Shown: positions 49,739 to 59,600 of the stretch, one piece after another
Layout: each line of letters opens with the position of its first letter
Numbering within the stretch: position 1 is the first letter of the stretch
Origin: Gracilariopsis chorda
Taxonomy: Eukaryota > Rhodophyta > Florideophyceae > Gracilariales > Gracilariaceae
DNA length: 64,000 bases
Direction: 5' to 3'
NCBI GenBank assembly: GCA_003194525.1
Contig: NBIV01000117.1
Coordinates: forward strand, 62,001-126,000
Program-made: the position numbers and the translations under genes
Notes under the pieces: generated by a model
Database searches by the model: none
The model's input: the letters and a program-made list of their open reading frames with translations, nothing else
What the model was told of the DNA's origin: nothing

Positions 49739-52693
49739 ATGCCACTACCCTCGAAAACGAATCCAACACCGTCAAAACTGAAACACCCACATATGCTTAG
49801 CCTCGCTTTTTCAACCGCTTGCCCGCTGCGATTTCAGCCCTCAACACCAAACTTATCGGCCATTCGTCGAAATGTAAACCACCAGCCTCTCCCGCTGCGT
49901 CGCGCGCGGGTTTCAATGCGCATTTTGCGCACACTCAGCGATGCCATGTTTGGAGGCAAGTCCTCTGAGGACCAATCCCCGTCCGCATCGGATTCTTCCA
50001 CTCTTGGGGCACAGCGCATGCCAGTCTACCAACAGCGCGTCAAGCGCATAAACGACATGGAAGATTCTATTGAAAAACTCTCCGATCCCCAACTGAAAGA
50101 TCGCATCGCCAGCCTGACGCAGCAGGTGCAAAGTGGGACATATCTTGATGAAGTTCTCGAACAGGTTTTCGCCATCGCCAGGGAGGCTACTTTCCGAGTG
50201 CTCGGACTACGCCACTACGATGTTCAGCTCATCGGCGCTATGGCCTTGCATGATGGATGCGTGGCTGAAATGGCAACCGGAGAAGGTAAGACAATCGTGG
50301 CCGTGTTGGCCGCTTGTTTGAACGCATTATCCGGCAAACCTGTCTACGTCGTCACGGTCAATGACTACCTGGCAAAGCGTGATGCTGAGCTTGTTGGTCA
50401 GGTGCATCGCTTTCTTGGACTCACGGTGGGATTAATACAAGCCGATATGGAACCAAAAGACCGCCAGCAAGCGTATTCCTGTGATATTATCTATGTCACC
50501 AATTCCGAACTGGGTTTTGACTATCTTCGTGACAACCTTGCAATGACGGAGAAGGATATTGTGCTCACGCAACCGCTCTCTTACTGCATTGTTGATGAAG
50601 CCGATTCAATCCTCATCGATGAAGCACGTACTCCTCTTCTCATATCTGGAAAAGTTCCCGCGCCAACTTCCAAATATGCCATTGCGAAACAGGCAGCCGA
50701 TGCCCTATCGAGTGGTGTCCACTACACCGTGAATGAAAAGGAGCAATCTGTTTTATTAACTGAACGGGGTTACATTGATCTTGAACAAGCCCTCAAAGTT
50801 GATAACCTCTTCGACCCAAGGAACCCCTGGGCATCATTCATCACTAACGCACTTAAAGCGAAAGAAGTATTCAAACGAGATGTGAACTACATTTTAGCTG
50901 AAGGGGCTACGGAGGGCGAAATGGAAATCCAAATTGTCGACGACTTTACGGGTCGTGTTATGAAGGGAAGAAGGTGGAGCGATGGACTGCACCAAGCAGT
51001 TGAGGCAAAAGAAGGGATCACGGTTGAATCTGAATCTTCAAACGCTGCGAGAATATCTTATCAAGCTTTCTTCAAACTCTTCGAAAAGCTTGCCGGTATG
51101 ACTGGAACTGCAGCAACGGAGGCGCAAGAGCTAAACGACGTGTATGATCTCTCAGTCGTAGTCATTCCGACAGCGCTCCCAATGGCTCGCAAAGACTATC
51201 CGGATGTTGTATTCAGAAGTACAGACGGAAAGTACCGCGCTATCATGAGTGAGATTGCCCGTGTCGCTCCAAAAGGTCGTCCGATTCTTATCGGTACAAC
51301 TTCCGTCGAGTCGTCAGAGATACTCTCCAAGCTCCTGACAGACGTTGAGGTAGATCATGATGTGCTTAACGCCAAACCGGAATCAGCTCTGCGTGAATCT
51401 GAAATTGTCGCGCAGGCTGGACGAAAGTATTCCATCACTATCGCAACCAACATGGCCGGCCGAGGTACAGACATTCTAATGGGCGGAAATGCAAGCTACT
51501 TTGCACGGGCTTTAGCACGGAGAGAACTCTTAGCAAATAATAGCTCGTTATTCAAGACACTGAGCGAAGTACAACAGCCCATACTTATCGAAGATGAAGC
51601 TTTGCCAGCAGACGTATCTGAAGAGTCAATGAAAGTACTGCGGGAGGCAGCCTCTGCTATCACTCAGCAAGAAGGCTCGACGTTGACGTCTTTGGCGCAA
51701 GTCGATGAGATTATAGGCATCGCGGCAGAATTTGGACCGATACCTGACGACCGAGATGACATCCAACTTCTACGTGAAGCAGTAATAGCCATAAAGGACG
51801 AACTGGAAGAAGTGGTGGCAGAAGAGAGGGAGGAAGTATTGGATTTAGGTGGGTTGTATGTGATTGGGACCGACAGGGCTGAAAGCAGAAGAGTTGATAA
51901 CCAACTAAGAGGCAGAGCTGGAAGACAAGGAGATCCGGGGGGTAGTAGATTCTTCCTGGCGCTAGAGGATCGCTTGTTTCGAGTTTTCGGAGGAGACAAA
52001 GTGACCGGAATCTTGGACACTTTTAGGGTGGATGAGAACACACCAATTGAGAATCCGCTAGTGAACAGAACTCTCAACGAGGCGCAGAAGAATGTTGAAG
52101 CATACTTTCGTGAAATTAGAGAACAGCTATTTAAGTACGACCAGGTTTTCTCGCGACAGAGGGAAGTGTTCTACGTACAGCGGAGAAAATTGGTTACTGC
52201 CACCTACGAAGGGCTACGTGATCGCTTTCTCGATGATTGCATCAAGACTGGCCTCGAAATCGTAGATGGATATGTTGGGAGACGTGATGAGGAAGATGAT
52301 TTTGAGAAGCTTTCAGAGAAACTATTGCAATTCTTTTCAGGAATGCCCGATATCGGGGAATCAAACCTCAAACAAGCCTCAGACACGAAGAAGTATCTAA
52401 ACGAAAGTATGGAAGCGTTCTTGCAACAAAAGCAAGCGGAGCTGGATGCTAGAAAAACAGGATTTGCGGGTGAGGTGTTGCGTTTCTTATGGTTGACACA
52501 AATGGACAACCTTTGGCTTGAACATATGAAGAGACTGGACTACTTGAAAGAGTTCATCGTTTTGCGTTCGTACGAGGGTGAAGATCCGCTGGGCGCCTAC
52601 CAGAAAGAGGGTTTTGAGCTCTTTACTGACATGCTTGACAATGTGCGACGAAACAATGTGTTCTCATTCTTTCAATACCTCCCGGATCAATAA
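49739..52693 (+). CDS. secA: preprotein translocase ATPase SecA, plastid-targeted
   Basis: Motor ATPase that drives unfolded proteins through the SecYE channel of the thylakoid membrane. From the ATG at 49739 the protein has 984 residues. Motifs in order: Walker A (MATGEGKT, about 181), DEAD box (VDEADSILIDEART, about 285), AGMTGTAATEA, NMAGRGTDILMGG and the arginine fingers in QLRGRAGRQGDPGGS. The C-terminal helical wing (WLTQMDNLWLEHMKRLDYLKE) is present. The bacterial C-terminal zinc-binding tail is missing, as in plastid SecA. About 80 residues precede the core and are rich in Ser, Pro and Arg with few acids, which fits a transit peptide. An internal start at 49793 (MLSLAFSTACPLRF) would give a presequence with an early Phe. 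The 3' end lies only 36 bp from the end of the converging carrier gene. Confidence 0.92.
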   Translation: MPLPSKTNPTPSKLKHPHMLSLAFSTACPLRFQPSTPNLSAIRRNVNHQPLPLRRARVSMRILRTLSDAMFGGKSSEDQSPSASDSSTLGAQRMPVYQQRVKRINDMEDSIEKLSDPQLKDRIASLTQQVQSGTYLDEVLEQVFAIAREATFRVLGLRHYDVQLIGAMALHDGCVAEMATGEGKTIVAVLAACLNALSGKPVYVVTVNDYLAKRDAELVGQVHRFLGLTVGLIQADMEPKDRQQAYSCDIIYVTNSELGFDYLRDNLAMTEKDIVLTQPLSYCIVDEADSILIDEARTPLLISGKVPAPTSKYAIAKQAADALSSGVHYTVNEKEQSVLLTERGYIDLEQALKVDNLFDPRNPWASFITNALKAKEVFKRDVNYILAEGATEGEMEIQIVDDFTGRVMKGRRWSDGLHQAVEAKEGITVESESSNAARISYQAFFKLFEKLAGMTGTAATEAQELNDVYDLSVVVIPTALPMARKDYPDVVFRSTDGKYRAIMSEIARVAPKGRPILIGTTSVESSEILSKLLTDVEVDHDVLNAKPESALRESEIVAQAGRKYSITIATNMAGRGTDILMGGNASYFARALARRELLANNSSLFKTLSEVQQPILIEDEALPADVSEESMKVLREAASAITQQEGSTLTSLAQVDEIIGIAAEFGPIPDDRDDIQLLREAVIAIKDELEEVVAEEREEVLDLGGLYVIGTDRAESRRVDNQLRGRAGRQGDPGGSRFFLALEDRLFRVFGGDKVTGILDTFRVDENTPIENPLVNRTLNEAQKNVEAYFREIREQLFKYDQVFSRQREVFYVQRRKLVTATYEGLRDRFLDDCIKTGLEIVDGYVGRRDEEDDFEKLSEKLLQFFSGMPDIGESNLKQASDTKKYLNESMEAFLQQKQAELDARKTGFAGEVLRFLWLTQMDNLWLEHMKRLDYLKEFIVLRSYEGEDPLGAYQKEGFELFTDMLDNVRRNNVFSFFQYLPDQ

Positions 52694-52729
52694 CAATGAA
52701 GTCTTAGTAAAAGTTAACGAAAATACCTA

Positions 52730-53606
52730 TCACAGCAGTAGATGTTTGACCGCTTCGTAGACAGAGAACGTTATTGCCGAATTTGGGGCGGCTTTCATAA
52801 CGCTTGGCAGCGCGCCTCTGAACAAACCGCGCCATCCATACATTCTCCATACGCGAGCTAGCACTTGCACCAGGCCGTGATATGTGTTAGTGTTGTTAGT
52901 TCGGAATTGACCACCCACTTGCATGATCTTCTTGGCATTATCCAAGGGGAGGGTGATGAGCTTTGAGGAAAGGCCTGCCACAGCTCCAGTCATGAAACTC
53001 TCATAAGCGTTAAGCCTTCGCCTCGAGTGTCTTTTCAACAACTGCTTTTTTGCCTCCTTCATACATGGCAAACTGAAGTGACATATAAGGTACAATTGAG
53101 AGAAGTGTAGGATGCAGGCCGGCGTAGAAGCCACGGATACCTTCTTTTGTATAGATTACGGACATGGCGTGTCTCACAGTATCATAATGACGCGGTTCTG
53201 TTTGTGCGGCAAAGCGGGTTCTGAGCAGATCCAGAGGATAGGTGCATACAGTGGCAAAGCAACTCGACACAGCCCCGACCGAAAGTGATGCGTAGGGCTC
53301 CTTGGAGATAGGATTTGCTTGTTGCAATTGATAGAACGCTGACAACTGAAGAGCAGAGTACGGGGTAACCATAAGCATGGCCGGAACGTTTCCCTTCCAG
53401 AGCGCCCTGACACCTTCGGTAGAGACGATTGATCTCAGAGCTGAGGTGATGTATCGATACTGGTAAAGGCCTTTGGTTTCAGACTGAACCTGAAAACGAA
53501 TCTTGAGCATGTCCAACGGCGCAACGAACAAGCGAGCGGTTGTCCCCGCCACAGCGCCACATAATAGGTCGCGAGCCGGGGACAGGGTTTGGGAAGACTT
53601 TTTCAT
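52730..53606 (-). CDS. TPC1-like: mitochondrial carrier, thiamine pyrophosphate transporter-like (+1 shift)
   Basis: Six-helix inner-membrane carrier of the SLC25 family. Three repeats are visible, each with its PxD signature: APLDMLKIRFQVQ, YPLDLLRTRFAAQ and LPLDNAKKIMQVGG. The start LLCGAVAGTTARLFVAPLDM, the phrase LWKGNVPAMLMVTPYSALQ and the late QVGGQF best fit the thiamine pyrophosphate carrier group (SLC25A19/TPC1). The first frame runs from the ATG at 53606 to a TAA at 53012-53010. The third repeat continues in the +1 frame to a TGA at 52730. The linker at the junction has the usual length, so one extra base, not an intron, separates the parts. Cause: sequencing or assembly error, a real lesion, or +1 frameshifting at GCT-TAA-C. 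Confidence 0.85.
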
Positions 53607-54406
53607 GACGGTATGGTAGTGTATTGGAAGCGGGAGGTGTGTGGTTCTGTTTTGCTGACGGTCCCCCTGAGAAACTTTGCAGCGAATGCACGATAAAGAT
53701 AAGAATCAAAAGGACTGGATCAACGCGTAGCATTTCGGCCTGATGGTGTGCCGGTACAAGATACCGGGTGGAGTTGTTATCGCGACGAAAGCACAGATCA
53801 GAAAAGCAAGACGGATGGAAGGCCGAGGGTGCACAAAGCAGGCCGTTCAAGAGATGTAGTAATTGCTCCACTTATACCTTGGAAGGAGGAGAGCCAAGGC
53901 GAAAGACTTTCGAGCCGCTCCGGATAGCAAGCTTTGCCCAGCGGTACAAAGTAAGTCCAAATAGATGTCTTCGCAGGTGATTCCAAGTATCAAGAGCACG
54001 TCATATGCGAAGCAGAACTGGTTAACTGCTCGTGCGCAGTCGCCAGGGGGGGGTGCAGTGGCGTGGAGTGGGGAAAAGGACTTGCTTACGTGGCCACCTC
54101 CCGGCAACACCACCACATCAAACGCAAATTTCGCAGATAGCTTGTAAGTGACCAATGAGCGATGGGCACAGCACGTGGTCCACGTCGAACAGCTCAACCA
54201 CGGCAACCGAACCCGCAGGTCGAGTACCAGCCACTCGCAATCTGTCCCGGGCGGCGCGCCACCGTGAGAGCCATGTGCATTTTGCTCTCGGAGATGGCAC
54301 TATTCTGCGTCTCCATACACCTCAAGTACAAGTCCTCTGTCTCCGCCAACCTCCCGGAACGCTCGACATAGATCCGCTTTCCCCGCCCGAACCGGTTTTT
54401 CGCCCA
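53607..54406. promoter_or_regulatory. divergent spacer between the carrier and IPMI genes
   Basis: About 800 bases that must carry both promoters. The IPMI frame is open upstream to 54155, but that extension lacks family similarity and lies before the likely transit-peptide start. No clear core-promoter motif is seen. Confidence 0.4.
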
Positions 54407-55906
54407 ATGGCTTTCGTCGCCCCAATTCCCTTGCGCAATGCCTCAACAGCCCTGTGCTTCTCCTCGTCCCAGTCGAAACCTCGCTTCGTTGCCGTCGCTG
54501 CGCCGTCTAGAACCAGGGACGTCCCAAATCCCCAGGTCACGCACCCTATGACTCTTACCGAAAAGCTTCTCGCTCGCGGAGCTGGCAGGGACTACGTCAA
54601 GCCCGGTGAAAATGTTTGGGTCAATGTGGACAAGCTAATGACACACGACGTTTGCGGACCCCCTACTATAGGCATATTCAAACGCGAGTTTGGCCAAGAC
54701 GCCACCGTTTGGGACCGTGAGCGCGTCATCATCATTCCCGACCATTACATCTTTACCGAGGACAAGCGGGCCAACCGAAATGTTGATACGCTTCGAGACT
54801 TTGCCGCTCAACAAAACCTCAAGTACTTTTATGACATTAAGGACTTGTCGGACTTCAGAGCAAACCCTGACTATAAGGGCGTTTGTCACGTTGCCCTGGC
54901 ACAAGAGGGACATACTCGAAGTGGTGAGATTCTGTTCGGAACCGATTCCCACACATGCAATGCTGGCGCGTTCGGAATGTTCGCGACTGGCATCGGAAAC
55001 ACAGACGCTGGATTTATTCTGGGAACCGGAAAATTACTTGTCAAAGTCCCGCAAACTATGAGATTCCAGCTCAATGGTGACATGCCGGACTACCTTCTCG
55101 CCAAAGACCTCATTCTCAACATTATTGGAGACATTGGAGTGGGAGGAGCCACCTATAGGGCCATGGAGTTTGCAGGCCACACCATCTCCCAATTCTCTAT
55201 GGAGGAAAGGATGACGCTTTGCAACATGGCTGTTGAAGCAGGGGGCAAGAATGGTCTCATTGAAGCAGACGATGTCACTGAAGCATACTTGGCTGCGCGA
55301 GGTGCGAAGCCAACAGCAGTTTTCCGATCTGACGAGCAGGCCAGCTTCTTTGCTGATTACACGTACGATGTCTCCAAGATAGAACCTGTCGTGGCGAAGC
55401 CTCACTCGCCGGACAACCGTGCCCTGGCTCGCGAGTGCTCAGACGTAAGAATCGACCGGGCATATGTCGGTTCCTGTACCGGGGGCAAAACCGAAGACTT
55501 TTTGGCAGCTGCGCGTGTGCTTCAAGGTCGAAAGGTATCGGTTCCCACGTTCTTGGTACCCGCCACAAAGAAGGTATACGACGACGTTGAGAATCTGCGC
55601 ATCAATGGAGAAACACTAAAGGAAATATTCGTTAATGCTGGCTGCATTGGTCTGGGTAACCCCGGATGCGCTGCTTGCCTTGGTGGGCCATCAGACACCT
55701 TCGCTCGCCTGAATGAGCCGCTTGTTTGTGTCTCAACAACTAACAGAAACTTCCCCGGCCGCATGGGGCATAAGGAAGGACAGATATATCTTGCGTCACC
55801 TTATACAGCTGCTGCCTCTGCTGTGACTGGCTATGTCACCGATCCCCGAGAAGTGTACGATTTTGATATGTCAGAGCGCCATCCTACCGAGACTTTATCA
55901 GACTAG
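54407..55906 (+). CDS. leuC (IPMI LSU): 3-isopropylmalate dehydratase large subunit, plastid-targeted
   Basis: Iron-sulfur subunit of isopropylmalate isomerase, second step of leucine synthesis (2- to 3-isopropylmalate). The aconitase-type core begins at MTLTEKLLARGAGRDYVKPG. Landmarks are IIIPDHYIFTEDKRANRN, EILFGTDSHTCNAGAFGMFA and the 4Fe-4S cysteines at about residues 357 (GSCTGGKTEDF), 421 and 424 (NPGCAACLGGP). The C-terminal TTNRNFPGRMG segment is intact. The start at 54407 is chosen because the next 45 residues (MAFVAPIPLRNASTAL, then CFSSSQSKPRF) look like a red algal or glaucophyte transit peptide with Phe at position 3. The 499-residue length is normal for LeuC plus a transit peptide. 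No intron. The small subunit (LeuD) is not in the window. Confidence 0.92.
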   Translation: MAFVAPIPLRNASTALCFSSSQSKPRFVAVAAPSRTRDVPNPQVTHPMTLTEKLLARGAGRDYVKPGENVWVNVDKLMTHDVCGPPTIGIFKREFGQDATVWDRERVIIIPDHYIFTEDKRANRNVDTLRDFAAQQNLKYFYDIKDLSDFRANPDYKGVCHVALAQEGHTRSGEILFGTDSHTCNAGAFGMFATGIGNTDAGFILGTGKLLVKVPQTMRFQLNGDMPDYLLAKDLILNIIGDIGVGGATYRAMEFAGHTISQFSMEERMTLCNMAVEAGGKNGLIEADDVTEAYLAARGAKPTAVFRSDEQASFFADYTYDVSKIEPVVAKPHSPDNRALARECSDVRIDRAYVGSCTGGKTEDFLAAARVLQGRKVSVPTFLVPATKKVYDDVENLRINGETLKEIFVNAGCIGLGNPGCAACLGGPSDTFARLNEPLVCVSTTNRNFPGRMGHKEGQIYLASPYTAAASAVTGYVTDPREVYDFDMSERHPTETLSD

Positions 55907-56464
55907 CTGGTTGAACGTGTACTGGCCTCCGGTACACATGGGCTCAGGAGTTGGGTGCAACTGCACCTGGTGAAAACACGCGAAAGACATGCACTCATAA
56001 TCTGTCGCTCTTGAGATGGTGTGCATCACCTCACCGATCGCTTTTGGCGTAGCCAACTGGCATAACTCAAGCAAACACTAGCACCACCTTAGCCACTTTT
56101 ACCCCTTCTTGAGATTCCTATGTACTTATTCAAATTTCGGGATGTGGTTGTAACCAGTCACATGTTAAAAAGGAACCCACATGCGTACAATGGTCAAACG
56201 CAGACTAATAAGCTTCACAAGCTTCGCTTTGACCTTTCAAGTTTAGATGTACACAGACCGCTTCGTCCAAGCCTGAACACACAACCATTGTGCACCATTT
56301 GGTGTACTATCTATCCAAAATGATCATACGCATGGCAGTGTGCTCGACGTTCTTCGGAAAAACTGAACTCTGCCAAACGAAGAATCGCCCTTGCGTAGAA
56401 AAAAGGGCTATAACGTGCTTTAAATACCCTCAGGTCGTGTGCAGGTGCAGGTGTGATACCACGC
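55907..56464. other. spacer downstream of IPMI
   Basis: About 560 bases without a recognisable gene. Confidence 0.4.
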
Positions 56465-57169
56465 ATGTTCGCAACGGAATCTGTGCATCTGGGTCTCCCC
56501 AGCGGGCAACCGCATTACAAGGGTAGGGGTTACCGCTATCCTTCTCACAGGCATGACCTGGAAGACTGTTTAATTTGGAACACGAAAATGGGCCCTTCTC
56601 ATCCAGAAGAATCAAGAGTTATCCTCACAGGTCGTCGTAAGATCTTTATTGTTTGGGAGACAGGCGTGAACGAAGGACACTCCTTTGTTCGGCACTGGTC
56701 GCCCCTGCTAGCGGCGCACAGCCGGTTAACGCCGAAGCCGTTTAATAGAGAGTTTACGAAGAAATTGGTTTTTCGTGTGACATCCACTTGTGGCTGCAGC
56801 AGATTTGTCACGAAATTGAATTACACGAACCTCATCCAGTGCATACGAAACTCGCCAATCTATCCACAATTAGGAGTACTTCAAAAAAGCCTCACAAATG
56901 CAACGGTTACTACAAGGGGCGGGAAACCGTTTTCCTTCCTGCACGAACCATTGACGGCGTTAAATATCAGTTTCACTCGAGACAAGATGCGTTTAACGCA
57001 ATTCGCAATAGGCCAAGCGTTCAAGCGTCAAAAGAAAAGAAAAAAGCTACTCCGTCTCGGGTTTCTCGCTGAGCTTGACTACCTAATGCAACTTCGTTTG
57101 CTTGCCAGATATTATTCATGCTCGAAGCGCGATTCTTCCAGTTTCAGACGTTTTACATCCAGCTCTTGA
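56465..57169 (+). CDS. hypothetical ORF
   Basis: A 234-codon frame from the ATG at 56465 (the frame opens earlier with a GTG). It is basic, with a Lys/Arg-rich patch (FKRQKKRKKLLRLG) near the end. I recognise no domain, and a second frame at 56788-57072 is equally protein-like. The last 58 bases overlap the tail of the minus-strand Myb-like gene. It may be chance or a decayed gene. Confidence 0.2.
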   Translation: MFATESVHLGLPSGQPHYKGRGYRYPSHRHDLEDCLIWNTKMGPSHPEESRVILTGRRKIFIVWETGVNEGHSFVRHWSPLLAAHSRLTPKPFNREFTKKLVFRVTSTCGCSRFVTKLNYTNLIQCIRNSPIYPQLGVLQKSLTNATVTTRGGKPFSFLHEPLTALNISFTRDKMRLTQFAIGQAFKRQKKRKKLLRLGFLAELDYLMQLRLLARYYSCSKRDSSSFRRFTSSS

Positions 57170-57876
57170 CGACGTTTGATCTCCTCTTGAATAGCGTCCT
57201 TCTCGTCGTCATCCGAGTCCGTGCTGAATACACGTTTCCTTACCTTTATAGTGGCCACTAAAGTGCTCTTGTCGCCTACGCTCGCGCCACAGTCTTCCTC
57301 CCTATCCTCCCGTTTCTACTTTCGCATCCTTGTTACAGCCTTCCCGCGAATAGCCTCTCCGGCTTCGATAAGCTGCTTCTCTTTCTCTGTCCGTTCATTG
57401 ATCAGTGCATTCTTCCGCTCTTGTTCTTTATCCATGGCGAGGATGACATCATCGAGAAGTTCCTCCCGTTGACCGCGCTTCTCTACAATACCCGACGCAG
57501 CCGCCGTTCCCCGCACTTCGACTCTTCGTTTCTCAACAATTGTCGTGAAGCGGTCACGGAGTGTTAGTGGGACCGGATGCGTAATATTTACAAGCTGTGA
57601 CGAGGGTGCAGCATCAAGAAAAAGCTTTAGGGCCTGCTCAAAACGCTTTCCAGTTTCACCGTGAGGCGCAACATGTGCGTCAGAGGCCGTGACAGCCTTC
57701 AACAACAAGGGGTCCCATGCTTCAGGAAATCGGATCCGTTTTTTCTTGGCTAAAGATGGAGTGCTTCTGGGGACACATACGGCATCTGAGGCAGCAGGCG
57801 CATACGGGGGTTGCGAATCTTTGTTTACCACGTCGTTCTGAGTAGGCTTAGCGGGTGGAATGGGAGAACTGCCCAT
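57112..57876 (-). CDS. Myb/SANT-like protein with an in-frame UAG
   Basis: From the ATG at 57876 the frame runs 186 codons to a TAG (57318-57316). It then stays open in the same phase for another 67 codons to a TAA (57114-57112). The N-terminal part is disordered. Next comes a helical region with KKRIRFPEAWDPLLLKAV and the late Myb/SANT-like helix LTLRDRFTTIVEKRRVEVR, then ASGIVEKRGQREELLDDVIL, as in lineage-specific Myb/SANT-like proteins of algae and oomycetes. The part after TAG is equally gene-like: acidic STDSDDDEKDAIQEE followed by a coiled-coil tail (KRRQELDVKRLKLEESRFEH). The stop is therefore recent, an error, or read through. It is an uncharacterised DNA-binding candidate and may derive from a DNA transposon accessory gene. 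Confidence 0.55.
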
Positions 57877-59600
57877 CTTTGGGAAAGGTTTTGCCCGCGT
57901 TTGTTGGTGTAGATGGCCTCAGCGGTGGCAAAGTTATGTTATGGGTCAGTTCGTCTCTGCGTTTTGGCCGGATACTCTATATGTTCTTTGGCTACTTGGG
58001 TGGCCATCTCTCACAGCTATTTTTTTTTTATTTCGTACCGGGCGCTGAGTAGACGAAATATGACGTCGTGTCGAAAACAGAATTCCGTATAGGTGTACAA
58101 TTGTTCGTGGTGTACGAAATCTTCATCAAGTCACGAGTTAAAATCGAGCTTCGTAAATCCTCTAATGCCTTTATTTTTACGGGTGGATGAGAGCATTTTG
58201 CTGTCCAGAGGGGAAGAAGGGTTCTTACAGTTTCACGCGTTTGACTCTACCGAGGTCATTACTGACGTTCAGAATGTGAATGGCTGTACCAGTCGTTCAG
58301 TGAAACGTGTAGACGTACACGTTTCACTGAACCTGACGGTTAGACTATCAATAAAGCACCGCCGGCGGCTCTGGCTGACCTCGTGTGTGGGTCAAGCCGC
58401 CAGGCACTACCCCGCGTTTTTCATGGTAGCAGTGCGGTGAGGAAACTCCCACCCTGGGTTCTCACCGCGCTTCCCTTCCCCGTTCCCTTTCTACTCCCCT
58501 CGGATAGTTCGCACGCGGCCCCCCCGACGCGTCCCCACGTTCACCCGCTTGGGGAACTTTCGTTCGCTAGTCTTCCAAAACTACACCAGCATTAGTGCAC
58601 CCCTTTGCGACAGGACTACTTTATTTATTGCGCTCCCGTTTGCGTGGCAAAGCAAACTCACATCTGAACTTGTGTGCAATCTCTCCCCGAAACCCCGCAA
58701 TAATCAGCTTTCGATTTGCGTTCAACACATCGACCTGCTCTCGTACTTGCCTTTTTTTTTGGAGTTGTCTTCCAATTCACAACCTCACTTGCAGGATTGG
58801 CGGAAACATTCCCCCGTTTCTGCAGGCTCCAAGTAGCCTCCGAAGTAACCGTGAGTAGCCTTGATCTGGTAACCTGGTAGCCCCTTTTGGCAATACTGCG
58901 CCGGACCACAAGACGCCTTACTGGCAGTTATTTTTTGACTTGCAGAATTGGGGGAAACATTCCCCCATTTCCGCAACTTACGGACTTCTTTCATTTCGAG
59001 AACATCTACCAACCTCTTGCATTGCAACATTTGGCCCGAAAACGTCTTGAGTCTCGCCAGTACCTCGGGTATTTTGCATTACCGTTGCTGCTGGACTTTC
59101 GCCGCGCTGGTGCGGAATTGAAACAGTCTCTCCCTCGCGCTCACGTTTAATCTTCGCAGTTACCCGTTGCGCTTAATCTGATCGCCTTTCCCCTTGGGTC
59201 TCGTGCATCCCTACTGCGTACGTTGCCGAGAGCGACGCGACTTCTCAGCAAACCGGACGTCGTGTTTCCACTTTTGCTCCTCAACCACAGACGGAACCTC
59301 GCGTAATTGTTATCACCAGGAAAGAAACCCCTGCTCCCTTTCTCTCGTTCCCACGCTGCGTAGACGCGTGTAGGGTACAGGATTCTTGAACATCCCCGTG
59401 TAGTTGAACAACCCTTGCTATCGGCTTGGAGTCTGGACCGACCACCTGAAGCCTCTACGCTGCAACTCTTTGCTACTACTACATGCTTCGCACCCCCGCG
59501 CTGAACTAACAACTATACACCCCCGCCGTTTTCGTAAGCATTGCGAATTGGCGTTACCTCCCTAACATAAGAACTTGGGTTGAGAAGGAAGTCCTGGCAC
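57877..59600. other. spacer with a perfect hairpin and a repeated palindromic motif
   Basis: No recognisable gene. A perfect 17-bp inverted repeat with a GACG loop lies at 58295-58332 (arms GTTCAGTGAAACGTGTA / TACACGTTTCACTGAAC). A 39-bp motif with the core GGAAACATTCCCCC occurs at 58787-58825 and again, with its full palindrome GGGGGAAACATTCCCCC, at 58938-58976. Confidence 0.6.

Noticed and set aside
54155-54406. N-terminal extension of the isopropylmalate dehydratase frame by 84 codons
   Set aside because: It shows no family similarity, and the downstream MAFVAPIPL start gives a good transit peptide.
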